A stretch of DNA of 64,000 bases, from positions 4,245,154-4,309,153 of the forward strand of contig NC_015064.1 in NCBI RefSeq assembly GCF_000178975.2. Direction: 5' to 3'. The translations under genes were made by a program, and so were the position numbers. Below the pieces are notes generated by a model. The model was given only the letters and a program-made list of their open reading frames with translations, was not told where the DNA came from and did not search any database. Of the stretch, positions 34,933-42,461 are shown one piece after another (within the stretch, counting starts at the first letter, position 1; each line of letters begins with the position of its first letter). The stretch comes from Granulicella tundricola MP5ACTX9 (GTDB taxonomy: Bacteria > Acidobacteriota > Terriglobia > Terriglobales > Acidobacteriaceae).

Positions 34933-36405
34933 TTAGCTGGACTTCTTCTCGGTGTCGGCGTCGATGTCCTTGCTGCTGTCACGCGGCTTCATGGCCTTCA
35001 CGTTCGACATCAGGTCGCTCATCTTCATACCGCTCAGAGCCTCGAACAGCGCCGGCACCTGGGCCGCGATCCGAGTCATATCGCCTGTGATCTTGCTCGC
35101 CCCGGTCTGATCGTCGGAGCCCGTAGACACGATGGTGATCTTGTCCACGTTCGCCAGTGGCTCAGCCATGGCACGCACAACATCCGCCATGTTGGTGATG
35201 AGCTTGTCGACGACCGCAGCCTGCGACCACTCCTGGTACGCCTCCGCCTTGACGTTCATCGCCTTGGCCTCGGCATTGCCCTTCTGGAAGATGATGTCGG
35301 CCTCCGCCTCACCTTGCAGACGAGTCACCGCAGCCTGCGCCTCACCAGCCGCACGCGTAGCCGCCGCACGGCCCTCCGCCTCGATGGTGATGCGAGCCTT
35401 CTCGGCGGCAGCAATGTTTTGAATACGGCGAGCCTCGATCTCAGAGCCCTTCAGGACGGTAGAGGTCAGCTCAGCCTCGTGACGCAGGATCTCGGCCTGC
35501 TGCACCTTGATCTGCTGTTCCTTTTCGATCTGCTGGACCTTGACCTGTTCGGCGACGACCTGCTGCTGCATGACGTTGGTCTGAAGCTCGTAAGCCTTAT
35601 CGGCCTGCGCCTCCTGACGGCGGCTCTGCTCGGTGTACTGCGCCTTCTGGATGTCGAGGTCGCGCTGCGCCTCAGCCTGCTTACCCAGGGACGCCGTCTC
35701 CGCGATCACACGATCCTGATCGCTGGCAGCCTTGGCGATGGCAGCCTCGCGCAGTGCGTTGGCACGACGGATGGCAGTGTCGCGCTCGGCTTCAGCCGAT
35801 GCGATCTCGGCGTCACGCTTGATGCGTGCGACGTCGGGCCGGCCCATGTTGGTGATGTACTCGTTCTTATCGCGAACCTCACGGATGGTAAACGAGATGA
35901 CCTCGAGGCCCATCTTGCTCATGTCATCCATGCAGGTGGCACGCATACGCTCCGCTACCATCTCCGGCTCCTTGACGATCTGCTCCACCGTCAACTGGCC
36001 GATGATGCCGCGGAGATGACCTTCCATCACCAGGCGGATGAGGCCCTCACGCTCCGTCGCAGTCTTTGAGAGAAACTGCTCGGCAGCGGTGAGAATCGAC
36101 TCCTCATCGGAACGAACCTTGATCTGCGCGACAGCTTCAACGGTCACCGCGACACCTTGCTTGGTGTAGAGGTCCTGCTGCGGCGCGACGTCGAAGCTCA
36201 TCAGCTCGAGCGACAGCTCGCGGTAGGTCTCGACGACAGGGAAGATAACGGCTGCGCCGGACTTGATGACGCGTGGCTTACGAAAGCCATAGACAATGAT
36301 GGCCTGGTTCGGCGCAGCCTTGCGGAACATGCGGCCGATGGACACAAGCAGGATGATGATGACAGCGACGGAAAGCCCAACAATAGGAACGATCAGGGAG
36401 TGCAT
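34933..36405 (-). CDS. Flotillin-family (SPFH/band 7) membrane scaffold protein
   Basis: A 490-residue protein like Bacillus FloT/YuaG. It starts with a membrane segment (MHSLIVPIVGLSVAVIIILLVS), then the SPFH domain (NQAIIVYGFRKPRVIKSGAAVIFPVVETYRELSLELMSFDV), and a long flotillin coiled coil rich in A-E-A-E repeats (AEIASAEAERDTAIRRANA, AQRDLDIQKAQYTEQ). The C-terminus is serine-rich and charged. Flotillins organise membrane fluidity domains and are almost always encoded beside NfeD-like proteins, as here (NfeD is 30 bases upstream). Confidence 0.94.
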   Translation of the reverse strand: MHSLIVPIVGLSVAVIIILLVSIGRMFRKAAPNQAIIVYGFRKPRVIKSGAAVIFPVVETYRELSLELMSFDVAPQQDLYTKQGVAVTVEAVAQIKVRSDEESILTAAEQFLSKTATEREGLIRLVMEGHLRGIIGQLTVEQIVKEPEMVAERMRATCMDDMSKMGLEVISFTIREVRDKNEYITNMGRPDVARIKRDAEIASAEAERDTAIRRANALREAAIAKAASDQDRVIAETASLGKQAEAQRDLDIQKAQYTEQSRRQEAQADKAYELQTNVMQQQVVAEQVKVQQIEKEQQIKVQQAEILRHEAELTSTVLKGSEIEARRIQNIAAAEKARITIEAEGRAAATRAAGEAQAAVTRLQGEAEADIIFQKGNAEAKAMNVKAEAYQEWSQAAVVDKLITNMADVVRAMAEPLANVDKITIVSTGSDDQTGASKITGDMTRIAAQVPALFEALSGMKMSDLMSNVKAMKPRDSSKDIDADTEKKSS

Positions 36406-36435
36406 GGTGTCCCTTTCAAGGAACGGGTTAGAGGG

Positions 36436-36987
36436 TTAGTTGGAGAGCTCGTGCAACGGGCGGATGTAGGCGATGCCGCGCTCATAACGCAGGACGACGA
36501 CCTCCGTGCCGCGCGGGATGGGTGCGCCATCCTCGCTGCGTGCCGCCGCTGCGCGACGAGCCCCAGTCTGGGAGAACAGAATCTCGCCCGTACCGTCCCC
36601 GGCACGGATCGCGTCAGAGACGCGTGCGAGCGTTCCTTCCATGCGCGTGTCTTCAGGAGACAGGACACGTTCACGCGGAAGGAGAAGCTTGAATAGAACG
36701 ACGTACAGAATCGAAGCGCCCAGGAGGCCGGCCGCCACAGCAGCCAGAAGAACGACCGCTGAAACCACCGAGCTGTAGCGATCCAGCAGATATCCGGCCG
36801 CACCGAACCAGCACAGAAAAGCCGGCAGCGTGAAACCGTTGAACGCAGATACGTGAGCTGCGGGCTTGGCATGGAGGTGCGGGTGAAGATGAAGGTGGCC
36901 GATGTGCAAGTGGCCAGCCCCTGAGAACGCCGCGAACAGCGTCAACACCAGCCCCAGAACAAAGCAGATGAGATAAAGAGTGATCAC
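36436..36987 (-). CDS. NfeD-like membrane protein with a histidine-rich loop
   Basis: A 183-residue flotillin partner. A first helix (LYLICFVLGLVLTLFAAFSG) is followed by an exceptional histidine-rich segment (GHLHIGHLHLHPHLHAKPAAH, residues about 25-45), two more helices (LPAFLCWFGAAGYLL, VVSAVVLLAAVAAGLLGASILYVVLF) and a C-terminal OB fold (MEGTLARVSDAIRAGDGTGEILF ... PRGTEVVVLRYERGIAYIRPL), the NfeD signature. The start is a GTG that overlaps the stop of the regulator gene (GTGA), so the two are translationally coupled. Confidence 0.88.
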   Translation of the reverse strand: MITLYLICFVLGLVLTLFAAFSGAGHLHIGHLHLHPHLHAKPAAHVSAFNGFTLPAFLCWFGAAGYLLDRYSSVVSAVVLLAAVAAGLLGASILYVVLFKLLLPRERVLSPEDTRMEGTLARVSDAIRAGDGTGEILFSQTGARRAAAARSEDGAPIPRGTEVVVLRYERGIAYIRPLHELSN

Positions 36988-37550
36988 TTTTTAGCCTTCC
37001 GTTTCTTCTTGCCGCTCTTCTTTTCCTTCTCCGCTTTTGTTGGCTGCAGTTCAGCGGCTAGAACTGCCTCTGACGGATTCAAGACCTGGTAGAGCCTGTC
37101 GATCAGCGCCGGTGTCTCCAGAATCGACTCCATCAACAGGAGGCAGCGCCGGGAGTCCTCATGCTGAGCCAACGTCAACAGCGCTCGGCAGAGCTTTGGG
37201 TCGGCCTTGCCGAAGCGCTCGGCTCCGGCGATGAGCCACAGGTCGAGCTTGTCCTCGGACTGCCGCTGCGCAAGCTCCGCCGTCCGGAACTCCGCCTGGT
37301 AGTCCTCAGGGTCTTCCACCAGGTAGCCCGGGTGGACCTTGAAGAACCGCGCCAGCAACAGCCGTGTCGTATTGGTGAGGTGAGGACGTGCCCCAGATTC
37401 GATCTGCGAAAGGTAAGACTGGGAGATCGTACCGCTCGCAGAATCCTCAGCGATTGCCCGCACCAGCTCCTGCTGGGTCATGGCCCGGTTCAGGCCGCGC
37501 AGCGACCCTTCCACCTCGCGAAGATAACGGATTTTGTCTGACAGTTTCAT
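36984..37550 (-). CDS. XRE-family transcriptional regulator of the NfeD-flotillin-PspA operon
   Basis: 188 residues from MKLSDKIRYLREVEG (37550); an ATG at 37631 is in frame, but it would place the promoter repeats inside the gene. The N-terminal helix-turn-helix reads MTQQELVRAIAEDSASGTISQSYLSQIESGARPHLTNTTRLLLARFF. The middle and C-terminal part is a helical domain of unknown role, ending in a very basic tail (KSGKKKRKAKK). It is coupled to the NfeD gene, so it very probably controls this module and itself, possibly through the repeats at 37575-37613. In Bacillus and enterobacteria other regulator types serve PspA, so the XRE link is notable. Confidence 0.88.
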   Translation of the reverse strand: MKLSDKIRYLREVEGSLRGLNRAMTQQELVRAIAEDSASGTISQSYLSQIESGARPHLTNTTRLLLARFFKVHPGYLVEDPEDYQAEFRTAELAQRQSEDKLDLWLIAGAERFGKADPKLCRALLTLAQHEDSRRCLLLMESILETPALIDRLYQVLNPSEAVLAAELQPTKAEKEKKSGKKKRKAKK

Positions 37551-37574
37551 GACAGCTCGGAGCACCACTGCCCC

Positions 37575-37613
37575 GTATTGCGATGTATTGCGATTCGTGA
37601 TAATTGTATTGCG
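37575..37613 (-). promoter_or_regulatory. Three phased CGCAATAC repeats upstream of the XRE operon
   Basis: GTATTGCG (CGCAATAC on the coding strand) occurs at 37575-37582, 37585-37592 and 37606-37613. The starts are 10 and 21 bases apart, i.e. one and two helical turns, so the sites share one face of the DNA. They lie 25-63 bases before the regulator's start codon. A likely autoregulatory operator. Confidence 0.6.
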
Positions 37614-37646
37614 GATTGCAATAATGAGCAAGTGATTTAAATAAAG

Positions 37647-37673
37647 AAAGGCCCGGAGATCATCCGGGCCTTT
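37647..37673 (-). terminator. Terminator after the quinone-oxidoreductase gene
   Basis: AAAGGCCCGG (37647-37656) pairs with CCGGGCCTTT (37664-37673); on the minus strand the stem continues into TTTCTTTATTT. It closes the gnd-to-oxidoreductase run and insulates the XRE operon promoter. Confidence 0.88.
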
Positions 37674-37692
37674 CGGGAGCGATGGAAGTGTT

Positions 37693-38604
37693 CTAAGGAA
37701 TCAGCAGAATCTTTCCTCCAAGCCCGCCCTTTTCAGCGGCTGCCTGCCCTTTTCCAGCGTCCTCCAGCGGGATCATGCGGTCGATTGGAATCTCCAGCTT
37801 GCCGGCCAGGACGTCCTCTGCAAGTTCAACGAGTTGCTCGGGATTCGGCACTGCCTTTACCGCTCCGATCTGCACGGTGGGATGTTGGGACGCGTTTTGA
37901 GGAGGACCGGTCACCGTGGCGAAGATACCACCCTGCTTCACCTTGCCGATGAGAGTCTGCGCCGTCTCTCCGCCCACCGTATCGGCAATCGCATCAAGGA
38001 AGCCAAGCTTCGCAACAGCATCACTGTCGTCCAGTGCGATGACTTCATCTGCGCCGATCTTCTTCGCCTCATCCAACTGGCTCTTGCGCACGCCTGCGAT
38101 CACATGCGCCCCAGCCTTCCTGGCCACATAGACCGCCGTGCGCCCAACGGCTCCAAGCGCTCCCGTGACCAGCACCGTCTGGCCGCTCTGAATCTTTGCT
38201 CCAAGCCGGATCAACTGGGTTCCGGTTAGCAGGACCAGAGGAAGCGCGCCGGCCTTTACTACATCCAGACCTTCTGAAATCTTTGCCAGGTCACTCGCCT
38301 TTACTACGCAGAGTTCCGCGTAGGTGTGATCCGCAAAGGTGAAGACCTTATCGCCGGGAAGGAAGTTCTCTACCCCTGCACCCACCGCTCGCACGATGCC
38401 TGAGACATCGCGCCCGATGATGCCGGGGAACTCGACCGGAAACCGCTGCTTCGCTTCGCCGGAGCGCATCTTCCAGTCAATGGGATTGATGCTGACGGAG
38501 GAGATCTTGATCAGAACCTGACCCTCACCCGCTACCGGGTCATCCCACTCTTCCACCTTCAGTTCGTCTGGACCGCCGTACTTGTGCAACACAACAGCTT
38601 TCAT
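37693..38604 (-). CDS. NAD(P)H quinone oxidoreductase-like zinc-free alcohol dehydrogenase
   Basis: A 303-residue medium-chain dehydrogenase/reductase. MKAVVLHKYGGPDELKVEEW (start 38604, GAGG upstream) opens the GroES-like domain, with INPIDWKMRSG and FPGIIGRDVSGIV. The Rossmann domain has VLVTGALGAVGRTAVYVARKAGA, the quinone-reductase form of the NADPH motif. The structural-zinc cysteines of true alcohol dehydrogenases are absent. A NADPH-dependent enone or quinone reductase is likely. It follows NADPH-producing zwf and gnd on the same strand. Confidence 0.88.
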   Translation of the reverse strand: MKAVVLHKYGGPDELKVEEWDDPVAGEGQVLIKISSVSINPIDWKMRSGEAKQRFPVEFPGIIGRDVSGIVRAVGAGVENFLPGDKVFTFADHTYAELCVVKASDLAKISEGLDVVKAGALPLVLLTGTQLIRLGAKIQSGQTVLVTGALGAVGRTAVYVARKAGAHVIAGVRKSQLDEAKKIGADEVIALDDSDAVAKLGFLDAIADTVGGETAQTLIGKVKQGGIFATVTGPPQNASQHPTVQIGAVKAVPNPEQLVELAEDVLAGKLEIPIDRMIPLEDAGKGQAAAEKGGLGGKILLIP

Positions 38605-38635
38605 CGCTGACACCTCACCCGAAGTAAGATGCTCA

Positions 38636-39136
38636 CTATGCGCCCGATGTCGACTCCGTTGAAGCCGGCGCAGCGACCAGATACCTCTCCCAGTCAGAAC
38701 CTTCTGCGATGTGCTTGAGTAGTTCAAATCGCTGGAGCATCAGTTTCAAAACATGCGGGACGACGATGTGCTTGCCCACAAGCTTCCCCGGCATGCCTAA
38801 CGGCATGGAAAAGCGCACGATATCCCACATCGTCGTGCAACCGTTCATCTCAGCGAAGTGATGATCATGCTGAAAGAAGCTGAACCGGCCACGGCCCATC
38901 GTGTCCTGAAAGAAGGCGGGCCTGTCGTAGCCCGTGATCAAGGTCTCGTGCATGGCGGGAATGCCGAACTTCCATCCCCGCCAGATCAACTGATCGCCAG
39001 ATACGATGAGCCCTTTGGTCTTGCCTTCGACTGGCTTTAGACCGATTGTTTTTTGCACCAGTTCAATACTGGTGGAGAGCAGAAAGCACCGATCCATCGG
39101 AGCATTAACGTGAACGCTCTCCTTCAGTCGAAACAT
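38636..39136 (-). CDS. SRPBCC-fold (START/Bet v1-like) ligand-binding protein
   Basis: A 166-residue single-domain protein of the SRPBCC superfamily: FRLKESVHVNAPMDRCFLLSTSIEL opens the fold, with the typical central strands DQLIWRGWKFGIPAMHETLITGYDRP, FFQDTMGRGRFSFFQHDHHFAEMNGCTTMWDIVRFSMP, and a C-terminal helix VPHVLKLMLQRFELLKHI. These proteins bind hydrophobic small molecules in a deep cavity. It is 31 bases upstream of the oxidoreductase start, and both probably share a transcript. Confidence 0.84.
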   Translation of the reverse strand: MFRLKESVHVNAPMDRCFLLSTSIELVQKTIGLKPVEGKTKGLIVSGDQLIWRGWKFGIPAMHETLITGYDRPAFFQDTMGRGRFSFFQHDHHFAEMNGCTTMWDIVRFSMPLGMPGKLVGKHIVVPHVLKLMLQRFELLKHIAEGSDWERYLVAAPASTESTSGA

Positions 39137-39160
39137 GTACAGGCACCTCAGGGAACAGGG

Positions 39161-39541
39161 TTAATCTGGTTGGGCGACTTCGATATCGCTGGCAAAGTGT
39201 CTTTCCAGCAACGCCCGGACACGTGCCTCATCGTCGTCATTCTGCAGCGTGATGCCGAGCAGTGCGCCGCCCTTGCCTTCACCCTCAAAGCCATCGCCTT
39301 CGATCGTCTCTTCCTTGTGGAAGACCTGAAGCACGGCCTTTCCAAGCTTCTCTTCAAAGCCTTCAAAGCCCGGCTCACCTTCAGCCCCAACTTCAAGCTT
39401 TGCATCCTCTGGCGGGTCCGAAGTCTCGCGGTTCGCCATTACGATCAGGTCGGCCGCATTGAAGCCGTCCTTGATGAAAGCGTCTTTGACTGAGTCCGCC
39501 GCGTTGCGGCTTTGAAACGTTCCTAAGATCTGCTTTGCCAT
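39161..39541 (-). CDS. Small acidic protein resembling general-stress (YflT-like) domains
   Basis: A 126-residue protein (start MAKQILGTFQSRNAADSVKDAF at 39541, with GGAG upstream). The first strand-helix unit GTFQSRNAADSVKDAFIKDGFNAADLIVMAN resembles the YflT / 17M general-stress domain, and the glycine-rich centre (GDGFEGEGKGGALLGITLQNDDDEARVRALLERH) forms a second copy of the same half. It is very acidic. An AGGGAACAGGG fragment directly precedes its stop codon. The function is unknown; the role in stress is inferred. Confidence 0.65.
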   Translation of the reverse strand: MAKQILGTFQSRNAADSVKDAFIKDGFNAADLIVMANRETSDPPEDAKLEVGAEGEPGFEGFEEKLGKAVLQVFHKEETIEGDGFEGEGKGGALLGITLQNDDDEARVRALLERHFASDIEVAQPD

Positions 39542-39608
39542 TCCCTTGCTCCTCACTTACCTGGTTTGTGAGATGCAAGAACCTGGTACAAAGCAGATCA
39601 CGGCATGA

Positions 39609-41009
39609 TCAGCCGATGAGCCGGAAGTTGTCCCCTTGCTCCGGCTGCGGCGAATCCCATCCGCCCGGAGGGATGACATTCTCCGGCCCTTCCGGACCCC
39701 ATGTATGCGGTTCGTAGACAGAGACAGGCGTATCGGTGTTCAGCACCGGGTCGACGATTCTCCAAGCCTCTTCTACGTAGTCCTGACGAGCGAAGAGGGT
39801 AGCGTCCCCTGCCATGGCATCGGTAAGCACTCGCTCATACGCTTCCATCTCGCTGGGTTCGGGATGCCGGCTTGCAACCAGTTCAACTTCACCACGCTTG
39901 CCTGTACCAGTTGGAGAAGAGACCGAAACTGCCAACGCGACGGTCGTCTCAGGGCTAATCCTGAAACGAATGTAGTTCTGTGCGGGATCGCCGCTGCTGG
40001 AGTTCGTTGCAGGAGGCTTACGCAATCTCACCATAACCTCAGTGCAGGTGATCGGAAGATTCTTGCCTGCGCGAATAAAGAATGGCACACCATCCCAACG
40101 CCACGACTTCACCTGCAGCCGCAAGGCCGCATAGGTCTCTACCTTGGAGTCCGGGGCTACACCCTTTTCATCCAGATACCCGCGGAACTGCCCGCGAACG
40201 AGATTATCCGGCGTGATGGGTGCAATTGCCTTCAGTACCTTGACCTTCTCATCGCGGACGGACTCGCTATCGCCTGCTGCCGCAGGCTCCATTGCGAGAT
40301 TGCACATCACCTGAAACACATGATTCTGGATCACGTCCCGGATCGTGCCCGTTTGGTCATAGAACGACCCGCGCCCCTGGATGCCGAAGTCCTCCGCCAT
40401 CGTGACCTGAACGCTCTCAACGTAGTTCCGGTTCCAGAGCGGCTCAAGGAATGAGTTCGAGAAGCGGAACGAGACCATGTTGTAGACGGGTCCCTTGGCG
40501 AGATAGTGGTCGATACGAAAGATTGAGGTCTCAGGAAAGGCCGAGAGGAGAATTCGATTCAACTCCTGCGCGGAAGCCAGATCGTGTCCGAACGGCTTCT
40601 CCACGATCATGCGCGCGCCTTCAGCGTTGCCGGACTTCACCAATTGTTCGACGACCTTCTCGAACAGTGACGGAGGGATCGCCAGATAATGCGCCGGATT
40701 CTTGGCATCGCCAAGTTCCTTCCGTACCGCTGTAAACGTGGCTGGATCTTCATAATCGCCGTCGACGTAATGGAGCAGGGAACTCAGCTTCTCCCATGCC
40801 CCCTGGTCGAGCCCGCCATGCTTCTCCAGGCTGTCCTTGGCGCGGTCTTTCAGTTGATCGAGATTCCAGCCCGCCTTGGCAACACCGATGACGGGAACGT
40901 TGAGGGTGCCGCGCTTGATCATCGACTGCAGCGCCGGGAAGATCTTCTTGTAAGCAAGATCTCCCGTGGCGCCGAAGAAGACGAGAGCGTCGGAATGAAC
41001 CTGGGACAT
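39609..41009 (-). CDS. zwf: Glucose-6-phosphate 1-dehydrogenase
   Basis: First step of the oxidative pentose phosphate pathway, producing NADPH. The 466-residue product has the Rossmann motif FFGATGDLAYKKIFPAL, the active-site signature RIDHYLAKGPV and EKPFGHDLASAQELN. The C-terminus and length match the family. Together with gnd 17 bases upstream it forms a two-step operon; no 6-phosphogluconolactonase gene is adjacent. Confidence 0.96.
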   Translation of the reverse strand: MSQVHSDALVFFGATGDLAYKKIFPALQSMIKRGTLNVPVIGVAKAGWNLDQLKDRAKDSLEKHGGLDQGAWEKLSSLLHYVDGDYEDPATFTAVRKELGDAKNPAHYLAIPPSLFEKVVEQLVKSGNAEGARMIVEKPFGHDLASAQELNRILLSAFPETSIFRIDHYLAKGPVYNMVSFRFSNSFLEPLWNRNYVESVQVTMAEDFGIQGRGSFYDQTGTIRDVIQNHVFQVMCNLAMEPAAAGDSESVRDEKVKVLKAIAPITPDNLVRGQFRGYLDEKGVAPDSKVETYAALRLQVKSWRWDGVPFFIRAGKNLPITCTEVMVRLRKPPATNSSSGDPAQNYIRFRISPETTVALAVSVSSPTGTGKRGEVELVASRHPEPSEMEAYERVLTDAMAGDATLFARQDYVEEAWRIVDPVLNTDTPVSVYEPHTWGPEGPENVIPPGGWDSPQPEQGDNFRLIG

Positions 41010-41026
41010 GGATCGCTCCTGCGTTT

Positions 41027-42043
41027 TTACGACTTCTTCTCGAGATGGCCGCCGAACGCATAGCGCATTGCGGAGAGGAGCTTGTTGGAGTATTCCGCCT
41101 CACCGCGCGAACTGAAACGCGAGTAGAGCGACGCAGTGAGTACAGGCGTGGGGACTCCTTCGTCGATTGCAGCCTTGATCGTCCAGCGCCCTTCGCCAGA
41201 GTCGGAGACCCGGCCGCCAAACTTACTCAGCTCCGGATCCTGAGCCAGCGTACCTGCGGTCAGATCCAGCAGCCATGATGCGACCACGCTGCCGCGCCGC
41301 CAGACCTCAGTGATCTCCGGAATGTCCATATCAAACATGTAGTGTTCCGGATCACGAAGGGGGGTAGTCTCCGCGTCGATCTCACCCGCGTGCTTGCCAA
41401 CGTTTGCAGCCTTCAAAACGCCGAGTCCCTCTGCGTAAGCAGCCATCATGCCGTACTCGATGCCGTTGTGCACCATCTTGACGAAGTGGCCTGCTCCGTT
41501 TGGACCGCAGTGCAGATAGCCCAACTCTGCTGTGCCCTTGTTCTCAGGGCGACCTGGCGTACGGTCGATGGTTCCAATACCCGGAGCCAAGGTTTTGAAG
41601 ATTGGGTCGAGATACTCGACGGTCTTATCGGAGCCGCCGATCATCATGCAATACCCGCGCTCCAGTCCCCATACTCCGCCGCTGGTGCCTACATCGACAA
41701 ACTCGATCTTCTTCTCGGCCACGCGCTTGGCGTGGCGAATGTCGTCGATGTAATAGGAGTTTCCGCCATCGATCAGAATGTCGCCCGCTTCAAGATGCGG
41801 CTCCAACTGTTCGATCGTCTTATCCACGACGCCGGCCGGCACCATCAGCCAGATCGCCCGCGGCTTGGAAAGCTTGCTCAGCATATCTTCCATGGAGGTT
41901 GAACCTGTCACTCCATCCGTCTTCGCAAGATCCTCCACTGCCTTTGGCGACATGTCGAACACGACGCATTCGTGACCATTTGCGGCAAGACGGCGAACCA
42001 TATTGGCTCCCATCCTTCCAAGACCGACCATTGCGAGTTGCAT
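41027..42043 (-). CDS. gnd: 6-phosphogluconate dehydrogenase, decarboxylating (short GndA/YqeC type)
   Basis: Oxidatively decarboxylates 6-phosphogluconate to ribulose 5-phosphate. The 338-residue size is that of the short form, about 130 residues below E. coli Gnd. MQLAMVGLGRMGANMVRRLAANGH is the coenzyme-binding motif, with FDMSP following beta-2, and DGGNSYYIDDIRHAK, VDVGTSGGVWGLERGYCMMIGG and HCGPNGAGHFVKMVHNGIEYGMM form the active site. Short forms are often NAD-preferring; the acidic residue after beta-2 (F-D) favours NAD. First gene of the zwf run. Confidence 0.95.
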   Translation of the reverse strand: MQLAMVGLGRMGANMVRRLAANGHECVVFDMSPKAVEDLAKTDGVTGSTSMEDMLSKLSKPRAIWLMVPAGVVDKTIEQLEPHLEAGDILIDGGNSYYIDDIRHAKRVAEKKIEFVDVGTSGGVWGLERGYCMMIGGSDKTVEYLDPIFKTLAPGIGTIDRTPGRPENKGTAELGYLHCGPNGAGHFVKMVHNGIEYGMMAAYAEGLGVLKAANVGKHAGEIDAETTPLRDPEHYMFDMDIPEITEVWRRGSVVASWLLDLTAGTLAQDPELSKFGGRVSDSGEGRWTIKAAIDEGVPTPVLTASLYSRFSSRGEAEYSNKLLSAMRYAFGGHLEKKS

Positions 42044-42256
42044 GATTCACTCCTTCGTTGTTGCAGATCGTTAACTGTTCATCCATTGTAAGATGCCGGA
42101 AAAAGACACCTGATGCGGGCAAGGCGCCAAGCAGTTCAGCGCAAGGATTCTGAAGGGATCATACCGTCTCAACGTTTCAAGAGAACGATTCGGGCTTGAT
42201 CTGCATTCGGCCATGCGGTTCTCGACGGATCTTCGGGGGATGTGGCTGCAAAACAG

Positions 42257-42286
42257 CTTCGGCCTCTCCGAAGGGAGAGGCCGAAG
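42257..42286 (-). terminator. Hairpin terminator after tRNA-Leu
   Basis: CTTCGGCCTCTCC (42257-42269) pairs with GGAGAGGCCGAAG (42274-42286) over a four-base loop. On the minus strand it is followed by CTGTTTTG, a short T run, 24 bases after the tRNA 3' end. Confidence 0.8.
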
Positions 42287-42309
42287 GCGATGTAGCTCCA
42301 TGAGGATCC

Positions 42310-42396
42310 TGGTGCCGGGAGGGGGGGTCGAACCCCCACGACCTTGCGGTCGGCGGATTTTGAGTCCGCTGCGTCTGCCGATTCCGCCATCCCGGC
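42310..42396 (-). tRNA. tRNA-Leu (anticodon CAA)
   Basis: Class II tRNA read on the minus strand. The acceptor stem GCCGGGA pairs with TCCCGGC, discriminator A and an encoded CCA (42310-42312). The anticodon arm GCGGA-CTCAAAA-TCCGC gives anticodon CAA, decoding UUG. A long variable arm (CGACCGCAAGGTCG) and a T arm GGGGG-TTCGACC-CCCCC complete the fold. Confidence 0.97.
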
Positions 42397-42461
42397 TCAC
42401 CCTCATCTTACCAAGCTTCCTTGCACCCGCCCAGCCATTTCCGCGTCACCTTTGTCCAGGC

